Shown: one piece after another, positions 24,113-31,272 of the stretch
Layout: every line of letters starts with the position of its first letter
How positions within the stretch are numbered: position 1 is the first letter of the stretch
DNA from: a virus
IMG/VR virus record: IMGVR_UViG_3300033150_002199
Location: 1-31,272 of that record
Strand: one strand, 5' to 3'
DNA length: 31,272 nucleotides
The notes under the pieces: model-generated
What the model saw: only the letters and a program-made list of their open reading frames with translations
Databases searched by the model: none
Told to the model about the DNA's origin: nothing
Program-made: the position numbers and the translations under genes

Positions 24113-24559
24113 ATGAAAAACACTGAGGATATAAAACTATTTGAGAGCAAAGCAAGAGGAATTGAGGTTAATCTTTTGGCTGATTTTTCTATAGTTCGTG
24201 AAACTCTTGAAAGAGTGGGCATAAAGAATGAGAACAAGAAAACCTTATATCCATCATGTTATATTATTTCTGAAATCGATGATGAGGGTGAGACCCGATA
24301 TTTTGTAGTACATTTTAAGCAGTTATTCATACGAGATGGAAAAGAGGATACTCTTAGCGAGCATGACATTCTACGGCTAAAGACCATCGTTTATTTGCTT
24401 GTCCAATGGGGTCTTGTAGAAGTTGTTGACCCTAATAGTATTGACGTTATTCTTAGGGATAAGATAGACGTTATTTCGCATAAAGAAAGAAATGAATATA
24501 ATATCGTGCACAAATATGTATTTACAAGAAAAGTGGATGCGTCTGAGATAGAACAATAA
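24113..24559 (+). CDS. regA: RegA-like translational repressor
   Basis: RegA binds start-codon regions of early phage mRNAs and blocks translation. This 148-residue protein aligns by eye along most of T4 RegA (122 residues): SIVRETLERVGIKNENKKTL with KVKETLTRMGIANNKDKVL, YFVVHFKQLFIRDGK with YYIVHFKEMLRMDGR, and VYLLVQWGLVEVVDP with AWLLEDWGLIEIVPG. The extra length is an N-terminal extension and a short insertion (EIDDEGETR). The start ATG 24113 has GGGG upstream. Its T4 place is right after gene 62; here the methyltransferase lies between them. Confidence 0.9.
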   Translation: MKNTEDIKLFESKARGIEVNLLADFSIVRETLERVGIKNENKKTLYPSCYIISEIDDEGETRYFVVHFKQLFIRDGKEDTLSEHDILRLKTIVYLLVQWGLVEVVDPNSIDVILRDKIDVISHKERNEYNIVHKYVFTRKVDASEIEQ

Positions 24560-24582
24560 CATCATATATTGTTGGTACACAA

Positions 24583-25668
24583 ATGAAAATTCTACAAATA
24601 TGTCCTGTAAATCTTAGTAAGGCATTCTTTAAGCAAGTAGTTCCGGATGCAATAGGTAATCCCTCTCATGGGCGCTGCCCCATTTGCGGCGATAGCCGGT
24701 ATAATAAGAAAAAGCGTAGAATGTATTTATTAGTAGATCGGCAGAAGAATTTGGTTACTGTTTTCTGCCATAATTGTGGTTATTCTCGACGCTTCGACTT
24801 ATTTCTGAAAGAGAATTTTCCACAACACTATGATAGATATATTAGAGACGTTCGCGCGATACATCTCAGTTCGGCGATAGGAAATTATACAACTCCTCGA
24901 TCCAAACAACAGCCTTTTGAAGTATCAGAAATAAAAAAATTACAGAAGACGTTTACGGCGGAAAAACATTTAGCGCAATTTGGGCATCCATTAACACAAT
25001 CTCCCACGACACCCCAAGCAAAAAAAATTCATGATCTCGCGATTAAAATGCTTAAGTCTCGCAATTACCCTAAAGAGGTATTTGAAGAGGCAAAATTAAA
25101 GTTTAAGTATTGTATAGATGGCCAATATGCAGGTAGATTGATATTACCATATTTCACATCTGATGCTCAGATTTATTATTTTCAAGCTCGAGATGTGACA
25201 GGGACTAAATGTGTTCGATACCTATCTTGGCACCGAACCGATGCCGAAAAGAAAATAATTCCGCCTTATATTCCATATAATTGGTTTAATATTGATAGAA
25301 ATAAGGTAGTTTATGTCCTGGAGGGAATATTGGACGCCCTTTATTTTCCAAATGCTATAGCAACCGCAGGTGTACCGATCGGTCGGTTACAATATAATTT
25401 TATTACCCAAAACTTAGATCGAAAGAAGGTAGTATATATATTTGATAACGATAAAGCTGGCCATCGCGAAGCAGAGGTACACGCAAAACGTGGGGGTTTT
25501 GTTTTTATTTGGCCCAAAAAATGGAAAGACTTTAAGGATATGGGCGAGGTCTTTTCATCAAATGAATTTGATAAAGAAATATTTACCACGGCGATATCTA
25601 TGGGTGATGTTGCACTAACAAAACTTAAAATGAATAAAACTCTAAAAACTATATTGAGCTGCCCGTAA
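24583..25668 (+). CDS. 61: gp61-like DNA primase (DnaG type)
   Basis: This enzyme makes RNA primers for lagging-strand synthesis together with gp41. The N-terminal zinc-binding domain has C32, C35 (RCPICGDSR) and C62, C65 (FCHNCGYSR). A TOPRIM domain follows, with the acidic VYVLEGILDALYF and the FDNDKAGHREA motif. The 361-residue length is close to T4 gp61 (342). The ribosome site is weak (GTTGGTACACAA before ATG 24583), so expression may be low, as befits a primase. Confidence 0.9.
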   Translation: MKILQICPVNLSKAFFKQVVPDAIGNPSHGRCPICGDSRYNKKKRRMYLLVDRQKNLVTVFCHNCGYSRRFDLFLKENFPQHYDRYIRDVRAIHLSSAIGNYTTPRSKQQPFEVSEIKKLQKTFTAEKHLAQFGHPLTQSPTTPQAKKIHDLAIKMLKSRNYPKEVFEEAKLKFKYCIDGQYAGRLILPYFTSDAQIYYFQARDVTGTKCVRYLSWHRTDAEKKIIPPYIPYNWFNIDRNKVVYVLEGILDALYFPNAIATAGVPIGRLQYNFITQNLDRKKVVYIFDNDKAGHREAEVHAKRGGFVFIWPKKWKDFKDMGEVFSSNEFDKEIFTTAISMGDVALTKLKMNKTLKTILSCP

Positions 25669-25679
25669 AGGAGAACGAA

Positions 25680-26069
25680 ATGAAATATTTTTTGACTGCA
25701 TTCTTAGTATTGGCCCTGGTTCTAGGCGCAGGATGCGCCAATTGCCCACAAACAGCCGAAGATACTATTACACAATGGCAAAAATTACCAATTGGTAAAA
25801 AGCTGGCAGTAATTCAAGAGCAAATAGTACGAACGGCAGGCTTGATTGATGAAATCCATGCAGCTGGGGTACTTGATGCGGAAAAATATGAAGAAGCCAA
25901 GGATAGATTAGTCGAGGCCGTACGAATATATAATGTGGCCGTTTCATTGTATGAATTAGACCAACCCGATCTGTCCAGTGAGCAGGCCGATGCCGCGGAA
26001 GAGGCATTGGATATATTAACAGATCTACTGGCTACATATTTAGCAAATACAAACACTAACGATTCTTAG
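25680..26069 (+). CDS. Small predicted lipoprotein
   Basis: The protein has 129 residues with an N-terminal signal (MKYFLTAFLVLALVLGAGC). Cys19 is the probable lipidated residue; the lipobox is slightly off consensus (GAGC with Leu one place early). The mature part is helical and acidic (DQPDLSSEQADAAEEALDIL) with no known motif. A GGAG site precedes ATG 25680. Lipid anchoring would place it in the host envelope, possibly for superinfection exclusion. A spanin role is possible, but no partner inner-membrane spanin or lysis genes are near. Function unknown. Confidence 0.75.
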   Translation: MKYFLTAFLVLALVLGAGCANCPQTAEDTITQWQKLPIGKKLAVIQEQIVRTAGLIDEIHAAGVLDAEKYEEAKDRLVEAVRIYNVAVSLYELDQPDLSSEQADAAEEALDILTDLLATYLANTNTNDS

Positions 26070-26079
26070 GAGTTAAATG

Positions 26080-26274
26080 ATGTCAAATACAAGTAAAGAT
26101 ATTAGCGAACTTCTATATGTTATATTATTATTAGTCCGAGAACTTCATAATATCGGAGATCTAATATCTAAAGCTTATGAGCTACCGGAGCCTGCGCGGC
26201 TACCAGAAGATTTTGATGCTATTCTGGAAATGCATAAATCCCAAAAAGCATCAAAGGATGACGTGGAGCAATAA
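26080..26274 (+). CDS. Small hypothetical protein
   Basis: A 64-residue protein, helical, with a hydrophobic stretch (LLYVILLLVRELHNI) too short and interrupted for a sure membrane helix, and an acidic end. AGGAG is 7 bases before ATG 26080 (4 before ATG 26077), so 26080 is preferred. It fits tightly between the lipoprotein and the DHH gene, so it is probably translated. Not recognised. Confidence 0.55.
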   Translation: MSNTSKDISELLYVILLLVRELHNIGDLISKAYELPEPARLPEDFDAILEMHKSQKASKDDVEQ

Positions 26275-26275
26275 A

Positions 26276-27238
26276 ATGGACCCGTCTATTGTTAATTTTA
26301 CACATTATGATTTGGATGGCGTGGGGGCATCACTTGCCATTCGTGCAGCATTTCCCCAATCGCAAATACTCTCAATTATACCCTGCGCTTATGGAGTGGG
26401 TTCAACGAATTTAAACACTCGTATTGATAAATTTATATCCGCGGGTCTTTATAAAAAGTATAATTTAATTTTTGTTACCGATCTATCTCTATGTGATGAT
26501 GTGTATGCCAGATTAAAGGATGTCGATTCCCCATCTACACGGATCTACTATATCGATCATCATTTAAATGAAAACCGACCATCTATTAAAAGTAAGAATT
26601 TTATGTCTGTTATTTCATCTGAAAATAAAGCGAGTGCTGCGTTATTAACATTCAACCTATTAAGGTCCATCATACTAAAAAATAATGATATTGATATTTC
26701 GAAGGTGTCGCGATTTATACAAATTATTGATGATTATGACCGGTGGGTGATGTCCGAGCCGGCGTCGATTCCTCTAAATATACTATTTTTTCATTATGGT
26801 TTTTGGACATTCTATGCCCGTTTTTGTAACTTTGACCTGAATCTTATGCAAAAAGAGATTGATCTGGTTAAACATGAACTTAAATTGATAGAACAATACA
26901 AACGGCAATCTCTTGAAAATTGTTATTTAATTGAGCCTACGAATATTGTATTGGTACCTCATATGAAGAAGTATGCAAACGAAGTAGGCGATTATATAAT
27001 GAAAAATGGATATGACGCAGTTATTATGCTCGTAGACCAAGATGACACATCTACACGTTTATCTATTAGAACATCGCAGCGACTTTCGTGGAGAGACGAT
27101 CTCGATTTGGGTTGTTTTCTTCAAACGCTCGGAGGCGGTGGAGCAAAAAGCGTTGGCGGAGTAATATGCAAAACAGAAGAATTAAAGGATGTGGTAGAGA
27201 ATATAGCCCTATATTTGGATAAGATGAAAGAAGGATGA
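26276..27238 (+). CDS. DHH-family phosphoesterase
   Basis: The protein has 320 residues from ATG 26276, which has GGAG 8 bases upstream; the longer in-frame reading would run into the preceding small gene. DHH motifs are THYDLDGVGAS (D12, D14), VTDLS (D69) and YIDHHLN (D94, H95, H96), with ASAALLTF after and IIDDYDRW carrying a further Asp. The C-terminal substrate-binding motif, usually GGGH-type, reads GGGGAKSVGG, so its histidine is missing. The family includes oligoribonucleases and pAp phosphatases (NrnA) and RecJ. Substrate here is unknown; the altered motif argues for an unusual one. Confidence 0.85.
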   Translation: MDPSIVNFTHYDLDGVGASLAIRAAFPQSQILSIIPCAYGVGSTNLNTRIDKFISAGLYKKYNLIFVTDLSLCDDVYARLKDVDSPSTRIYYIDHHLNENRPSIKSKNFMSVISSENKASAALLTFNLLRSIILKNNDIDISKVSRFIQIIDDYDRWVMSEPASIPLNILFFHYGFWTFYARFCNFDLNLMQKEIDLVKHELKLIEQYKRQSLENCYLIEPTNIVLVPHMKKYANEVGDYIMKNGYDAVIMLVDQDDTSTRLSIRTSQRLSWRDDLDLGCFLQTLGGGGAKSVGGVICKTEELKDVVENIALYLDKMKEG

Positions 27239-27239
27239 C

Positions 27240-27749
27240 ATGATTGGTGAAAGGGCTTTAATTAAAGTGACGTGGCAAGAAGTTCAGGCAGCAGTGCATG
27301 ATATTGTCAAAAAACTCTTAGTGTTGGAAGGTTATTCAAAAATAGATTTTGATGATATTCATGCAATTGTATACATTCCCCGGGGAGGAGCAATTCCAGC
27401 GGCTATGTTAGCGCGGGATCTGTATGCACGTCACCGGCTCGCTGGGGAAATGTTACCGATTATGGATATAAATACTTATGAGCAACTAATAGCAGTCGGT
27501 AACAACGGAAAGTGTTTGTTAGTTGACGATATTATAGAGCGCGGCGATGCTTTCACCCGGGCATTGCAGAGTTGTACAGATGCAATTCCGGTGGCACTGT
27601 ATAAGAAATGTAGTAAAGACGCTAAAGAAATTCCAGATGTAATTGTAGGACGACAATTACCAAGTGGAAAATATTGGTTGGTTTTCCCTTGGGAAAATAT
27701 AAGTGAAGAGGAGATTCGCTCTAATGTCTACTACGAGACGGATGAGTAA
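27240..27749 (+). CDS. Type I phosphoribosyltransferase-like protein
   Basis: The 169-residue protein has the type I PRTase frame: VYIPRGGAIPAAMLARDL (a substrate and pyrophosphate loop) and the PRPP-binding stretch CLLVDDIIERGDAFTRAL at 92-109. The usual D-S/T-G-x-T form is changed to E-R-G-D-A. Relatives join a purine or pyrimidine base to PRPP, and some only regulate. The start is one base after the DHH gene stop, and its end overlaps the metallophosphoesterase gene by 26 bases. The base is not known; a role in salvage during infection is inference. Confidence 0.8.
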   Translation: MIGERALIKVTWQEVQAAVHDIVKKLLVLEGYSKIDFDDIHAIVYIPRGGAIPAAMLARDLYARHRLAGEMLPIMDINTYEQLIAVGNNGKCLLVDDIIERGDAFTRALQSCTDAIPVALYKKCSKDAKEIPDVIVGRQLPSGKYWLVFPWENISEEEIRSNVYYETDE

Positions 27750-28725
27750 AACACTTATCTATCCTTCGAAAATACTAAAGGGGTCTAGAAACGTTGGAAA
27801 TATAAAAGAATATTTGAATATAGATATTCCCCGCGCACCGTTATGCGTGCAAGTCAAAACTATACGGTTTGCTGACGTATCTCATCGGTTCGAATCTAAT
27901 CTGGATCTTCAATCTGTTTTGCCGGATGATAAATGTATAGTTTTCATATCGGATCTTCACCTAAACAGTAATACTGGTAAAGATGACTTTACGCCACAGA
28001 AGCTATTATTTCTTGATTTTCTTAGGGCCTTGGATATAGATAGTGTAGAGTTAATTGTATTGTTGGGGGATATTTTTGACATATGGGAAGAGCCAAATGT
28101 ACTACAAATTTTAATCAATAATGCATATACTATAAAACAATTATTGGCATTTAATTGGGTGTATGTATATGGAAACCACGACGACACCATGGATTTAGTA
28201 TGTAAATCTGATATTTTATCGATATATGGTAAAATTTTTGCATATCATGGCCACCAGGAAGATCCATCATGTTGTAAAAATAGTCTCCTTGGTAGATGCG
28301 CGTCGTGGTTATGGGCAGGGCTCCAATGTATGGGGATAGAAAAGTGGGGATTTATAAAAGAGATTAAACGTAGAGTAATTCTTTGGAATTCAAGACGATT
28401 ATCATCGGGGCGGACATATAGTAGTAGCCCCACGATGCAAAAAATTCCAGATGCCTATTATAATCGCTTTAGGCAAATAGCAGAGCCTATAGCAATATTC
28501 GGGCATACACATGTACCTGCCCTTGAAGTGAAATATTATCCGTTTGCCAGCTGTACCGCTGGGGATACAAATATCTTTGGTCGAACTAAAGTTATAGCAA
28601 ATTGTGGAAGTTGGACGACCAACCATCAAGGATCGGCGATTTTTCTATGGAATGATAGAATTGAGTTGAGAATATATAAAGAAAGGATTTATGGTGAGAC
28701 GGCCGTTCAAAAATCCGCCGATTAG
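27724..28725 (+). CDS. Calcineurin-like metallophosphoesterase (LpxH-like)
   Basis: All metal-binding motifs of the fold are present: ISDLHL (D77, H79), LLGDIFDIW (D116, D119), YGNHDD (N151, H152), AYHGHQ and FGHTHVP. The DxH...GD(x)xD...GNHD...H...GHTH layout and the FDIW segment resemble UDP-2,3-diacylglucosamine hydrolase. An N-terminal extension of about 70 residues before the first motif is unusual for that enzyme. The start may be ATG 27724 (GAGGAG 10 bases upstream) or ATG 27742. Roles could be lipid A precursor, nucleotide or protein dephosphorylation; undecided. Confidence 0.85.
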   Translation: MSTTRRMSKTLIYPSKILKGSRNVGNIKEYLNIDIPRAPLCVQVKTIRFADVSHRFESNLDLQSVLPDDKCIVFISDLHLNSNTGKDDFTPQKLLFLDFLRALDIDSVELIVLLGDIFDIWEEPNVLQILINNAYTIKQLLAFNWVYVYGNHDDTMDLVCKSDILSIYGKIFAYHGHQEDPSCCKNSLLGRCASWLWAGLQCMGIEKWGFIKEIKRRVILWNSRRLSSGRTYSSSPTMQKIPDAYYNRFRQIAEPIAIFGHTHVPALEVKYYPFASCTAGDTNIFGRTKVIANCGSWTTNHQGSAIFLWNDRIELRIYKERIYGETAVQKSAD

Positions 28726-29818
28726 AACAGACATTAAAAATCCTGGAGATATATATCCAATAGTAGCGTTTCCTGCAGATACTGGCGGCTGCGGGTTCTA
28801 TAGAATTAGATTTCCACTATCTATAATAACGGCTCTTAGATATGCGTCTGTTACGCTAAGCGATTATTTTTACAGAGATATTCGTGACTTAGCAAAATTT
28901 AATACAGTCGCATTTCAAAGGCAATGTTCTCGACTAAATGTTTTACAATTGGAGAAACTTTTAGAGTATCGAAGCTCTATAAAAAAGAAGATACTAGTAA
29001 CTTATGAATTAGATGATAATGTTCATGTTATACACCCAGCAAATCAATCATCTAAGTTTTACGGCCCCGTCGAAAGACAAAATATCATTACTATGATGAG
29101 TATGGTTGATCGTGTTTCATTTTCCACTGAGCCATTGCGGCAATTCTACTATGCTGCTGGTATTAAAAATTCAGTTGTTATACCTAATTACTTGCCCTTT
29201 TCTATGTGGGGTGGGTTTGAACAAAGGACATCTTTACCGCCAACTAAAAAATCGCGTAAAAAGCCCCGTATATTATGGACAGGTAGTTCTACTCATCATG
29301 GAAATAAAAATGATACTATGGTATTAAGGCATTTAGTGAATGAAACTAAACATAAATATATCTGGATATTTCAAGGGTCAATTGACCCAGAGATTCGAAG
29401 CATCCCGGGAGTTGAATTAGAATTATATCCATGGGTGGGCATACATTTGTATCCATCATATATGTATAATATATTACCGGATTTAGCGGTCGTGCCGCTG
29501 ATTAAATCGGATTTTAACTATGCAAAATCCGATCTAAAACTCTTAGAGTTGGGGGCATGTTATATTCCTGGTGTTTTTTCAGATATTGGGCCCATGGGGC
29601 CATATAAATTAGCTCCATATAAGATTCCACATGATGCAGATGTAAAAACTTGGGAAAAATATATCAAAGATCTTATAAATAATATAGAGAAATATAAAGA
29701 GGTTCGTAGGAAACAAATTGGTATTGTCAATGAGCGTTGGTTGGAAGATCCTAAAAATATTTTTAAATGGTGCAAGTTCTATGGAATTGATTTAAAAATG
29801 GGAGGAACGAATACATGA
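28691..29818 (+). CDS. Glycosyltransferase-like protein
   Basis: The protein has 375 residues with GT-B-like features: an N-terminal DTGGCGFYRIRFPLSIITA loop, YELDDNVHVI, VSFSTEPLRQF, and a C-terminal domain starting PRILWTGSSTHHGNKND, with PDLAVVPLIKSDFNYAKSD and LKLLELGACYIPG, the usual place of nucleotide-sugar binding. The acceptor is not known. In T4-like phages such enzymes can glycosylate DNA bases, or host surface or virion glycans. GAAAGG precedes ATG 28691, inside the end of the phosphoesterase gene (35-base overlap). It sits just before the virion-like genes. Confidence 0.8.
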   Translation: MVRRPFKNPPIRTDIKNPGDIYPIVAFPADTGGCGFYRIRFPLSIITALRYASVTLSDYFYRDIRDLAKFNTVAFQRQCSRLNVLQLEKLLEYRSSIKKKILVTYELDDNVHVIHPANQSSKFYGPVERQNIITMMSMVDRVSFSTEPLRQFYYAAGIKNSVVIPNYLPFSMWGGFEQRTSLPPTKKSRKKPRILWTGSSTHHGNKNDTMVLRHLVNETKHKYIWIFQGSIDPEIRSIPGVELELYPWVGIHLYPSYMYNILPDLAVVPLIKSDFNYAKSDLKLLELGACYIPGVFSDIGPMGPYKLAPYKIPHDADVKTWEKYIKDLINNIEKYKEVRRKQIGIVNERWLEDPKNIFKWCKFYGIDLKMGGTNT

Positions 29819-30318
29819 AGGGAGTTTTCGAAAATAAAACATCAAGGCCAATTCGTTTGATGGTAGAACCGAATGGTGCCACTTTGATTAAGCCTGGAGG
29901 TGTTGTGGTTGGACCTATAAATTTACTAAAACACATGCCAAGCTTGGAGTTCATAGGATATCCTATGAAAGAGTCTATAGAAGGGGTTCCGGATGACGTT
30001 ATCCAACTATATAATTCCGTGGAAAATATACCAATGGACGATTTGCCAGATATTGACGATACTATAGAACTGAAAAAAGCAAAAACGACATCTACAGGAA
30101 TGACAATTCTACGTGAAGAATTAGTAACCTCACCACGTAGATTGGTTGAATGGGGCGTATTTGACCCACTGGAAAGAACAATAAATACTAAAAAACTTAA
30201 GCTACGTAAGGTGACGGTTAACGAACTGCGCTTTCTATTAGATATTTTAGATATAGATTATAGTGATGATGAGAACAAATGGGATCTTAAGAAGAAGTTG
30301 TTTGCCGCTACTACATAG
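29815..30318 (+). CDS. Hypothetical protein, possible virion protein
   Basis: The protein has 167 residues. The first 60 (SRPIRLMVEPNGATLIKPGG, then VVVGPINLL) look like beta strands of a small structural domain. An acidic linker follows (DDLPDIDDTIELKK), and the C-terminus has a SAP-like helical pair (VTVNELRFLLDILDIDYSDD, then KWDLKKKLF). It overlaps the glycosyltransferase stop by 4 bases. Its place next to the neck-like protein suggests a capsid or tail role, as inference only. Confidence 0.65.
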   Translation: MKGVFENKTSRPIRLMVEPNGATLIKPGGVVVGPINLLKHMPSLEFIGYPMKESIEGVPDDVIQLYNSVENIPMDDLPDIDDTIELKKAKTTSTGMTILREELVTSPRRLVEWGVFDPLERTINTKKLKLRKVTVNELRFLLDILDIDYSDDENKWDLKKKLFAATT

Positions 30319-30363
30319 GAGTAATTGTTAGGTAAACAGAACTAATTTACGAGGATTTCGATA

Positions 30364-31086
30364 ATGGCATCAATGACAAAATCCGAATTAAGAGACTATA
30401 TAAAGCGGCAATTAGGGTGTCCGCCACTCGAATGTGAACTTACTGATGACCAATTGAATGATGCTATAGATGAAGCCGTTGATTGGTATGCGGATTATGG
30501 GTTTGATGGAAGCGAACGAAAAATTTTACTTATAAACGTTAAGAGTGGCGCAACTAATTATGATGTAAGTGAAGATGTTCTATCTGCAATTCGCCCAGTT
30601 GCCAGTACTATTGTAACGGGGCATGGTATAAATACATTATTTACCGCGGCGAACGCATTTTGGTATAATGGTACAATGGCGGGACAGAGTGTTGCAGATG
30701 TTGACTTAGTTAGTTATTCGATGATGCGAGATTATATTGAGTTGCTTGACCAAAAAATGATTGGTGATATGATAATAGAATTACTTGAAGAAGATAGTCA
30801 AATACGAATATATCCAACACCAATATCTTCCGGTACCGTGGCAGCGGAAGTGTATATGAAAGCAGCAGATACCTATTTATATACGGTGAATTGGGTACGT
30901 CGATATGCAACTGCGGCGGCCAAAATGATATGGGGCGCCATCGGCTCTAAATTTGATGGAGAGTTGCCAACAGGGGCAACTCTTACAATAAGAGAATATT
31001 ATGACCGCGGCAAGGAAGAAAAACAAGAATTACTAGAGGAATTGACCGAACGATGGACCGCGCCAGTTCCATGGTTAATGGGATAG
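30364..31086 (+). CDS. Predicted T4-like virion structural (neck-region type) protein
   Basis: The 240-residue protein starts MTKSELRDYIKRQLGCP, then ELTDDQLNDAIDEAVDWYADYGFDGSE. This opening, a small helical domain with D-D-Q-L-x-D-A-I-D-x-A, recurs in structural proteins of T4-like phages, often encoded beside head-tail connector genes. The central part is beta-rich (ILLINVKSGATNYDV, QIRIYPTPISSGTVAAEVYM) and the C-terminus is helical. The exact virion position is not certain. The 45-base gap before it holds a possible GAGG site (ACGAGGATTTCGATA). Confidence 0.6.
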   Translation: MASMTKSELRDYIKRQLGCPPLECELTDDQLNDAIDEAVDWYADYGFDGSERKILLINVKSGATNYDVSEDVLSAIRPVASTIVTGHGINTLFTAANAFWYNGTMAGQSVADVDLVSYSMMRDYIELLDQKMIGDMIIELLEEDSQIRIYPTPISSGTVAAEVYMKAADTYLYTVNWVRRYATAAAKMIWGAIGSKFDGELPTGATLTIREYYDRGKEEKQELLEELTERWTAPVPWLMG

Positions 31087-31096
31087 GAGAAATAAG

Positions 31097-31272
31097 ATGC
31101 CCTCTAATATAATAGTATCTTTTGCAAAGAAAACCGGGAAATCCGTGGCTGAAGTCGAAAAGCTCTGGGATAAAGCAAAAGAAGCGGCAAAGAAAGAATA
31201 TCCAAATGTTAAAGAAGATAGCGAACAATTTTATAAGATAGTCGTTGCTATACTTAAAAAGATGTTAGGAAT
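31097..31272 (+). CDS. Small phage protein, partial at window end
   Basis: Translation from ATG 31097 gives SFAKKTGKSVAEVEKLWDKA, then a lysine-rich helix and FYKIVVAILKKMLG, running off the window. This helical pattern recurs in small phage proteins and as a domain next to prohead-protease or structural genes; its function is not established. TAGGAG lies just upstream, overlapping the preceding stop. The C-terminal part is missing from view. Confidence 0.65.
   Translation, partial: MPSNIIVSFAKKTGKSVAEVEKLWDKAKEAAKKEYPNVKEDSEQFYKIVVAILKKMLG

Noticed and set aside
25680-26274. Spanin pair (lipoprotein plus small protein)
   Set aside because: The small ORF lacks a clear N-terminal membrane anchor, and no holin or endolysin is near.

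Overview
The window is part of the genome of a T4-like myovirus. The sequence is AT-rich and densely packed, with many ATGA or TAATG stop/start junctions. It carries almost the whole T4-type replication, recombination and late-transcription gene set: homologues of gp43, UvsX, gp41, gp33, gp59, gp32, gp45, gp44, gp62, RegA, gp61, gp55, gp47, gp46, UvsY, UvsW and RNase H. The host cannot be named. A class III (oxygen-sensitive) ribonucleotide reductase suggests an anaerobic or facultative bacterium, and a lipoprotein signal plus an LpxH-like phosphatase hint at a Gram-negative one. Both host points are inference.

Layout. A divergent promoter region at about 10810-10882 splits the window. Leftward, on the minus strand, the order is gp55-like late sigma, gp47/gp46 recombination nuclease, a structured 175-bp gap, UvsY-like mediator, UvsW helicase, two unknown proteins, a PDDEXK nuclease, a T4 RNase H-type exonuclease and a broken nrdD gene. 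Rightward, on the plus strand, the order is queD, folE, dpdA (7-deazaguanine DNA modification), DNA polymerase, uvsX, gp41 helicase, gp33-like, gp59-like, gp32, family 4 uracil-DNA glycosylase, sliding clamp, both clamp-loader subunits, a DNA methyltransferase that looks inserted, RegA and primase. An accessory block follows: lipoprotein, small ORF, DHH phosphoesterase, phosphoribosyltransferase, metallophosphoesterase and glycosyltransferase. The last three genes look like the start of a virion block.

Main discoveries. (1) nrdD is a fractured gene. Its N-terminal half ends in a 40-residue intein N-fragment starting with Ser. A separate 427-codon HNH homing-type endonuclease follows. A third ORF then starts with a 177-residue intein C-fragment ending in His-Asn and continues into the NrdD C-extein. 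Two proteins would have to trans-splice to make the reductase, and the split point (before intein block B) is unusual. (2) Four proteins linked to DNA synthesis or modification (DpdA, polymerase, the gp33-like protein and uracil-DNA glycosylase) all end exactly in Leu-Phe after a short polar stretch. This looks like a shared C-terminal sliding-clamp tag, and it would place 7-deazaguanine insertion at the replication fork. (3) The methyltransferase sits between the intact end of the gp62 gene and a decayed second copy of that end, which is a footprint of insertion or duplication.

How the parts fit. FolE and QueD make early intermediates of preQ0, and DpdA would swap the base into DNA. The replisome genes form one long operon. 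gp55, the gp33-like protein and the clamp form a T4-style late-transcription system, and RegA would repress early messages. No tRNA, rRNA, CRISPR array or transposon was seen.
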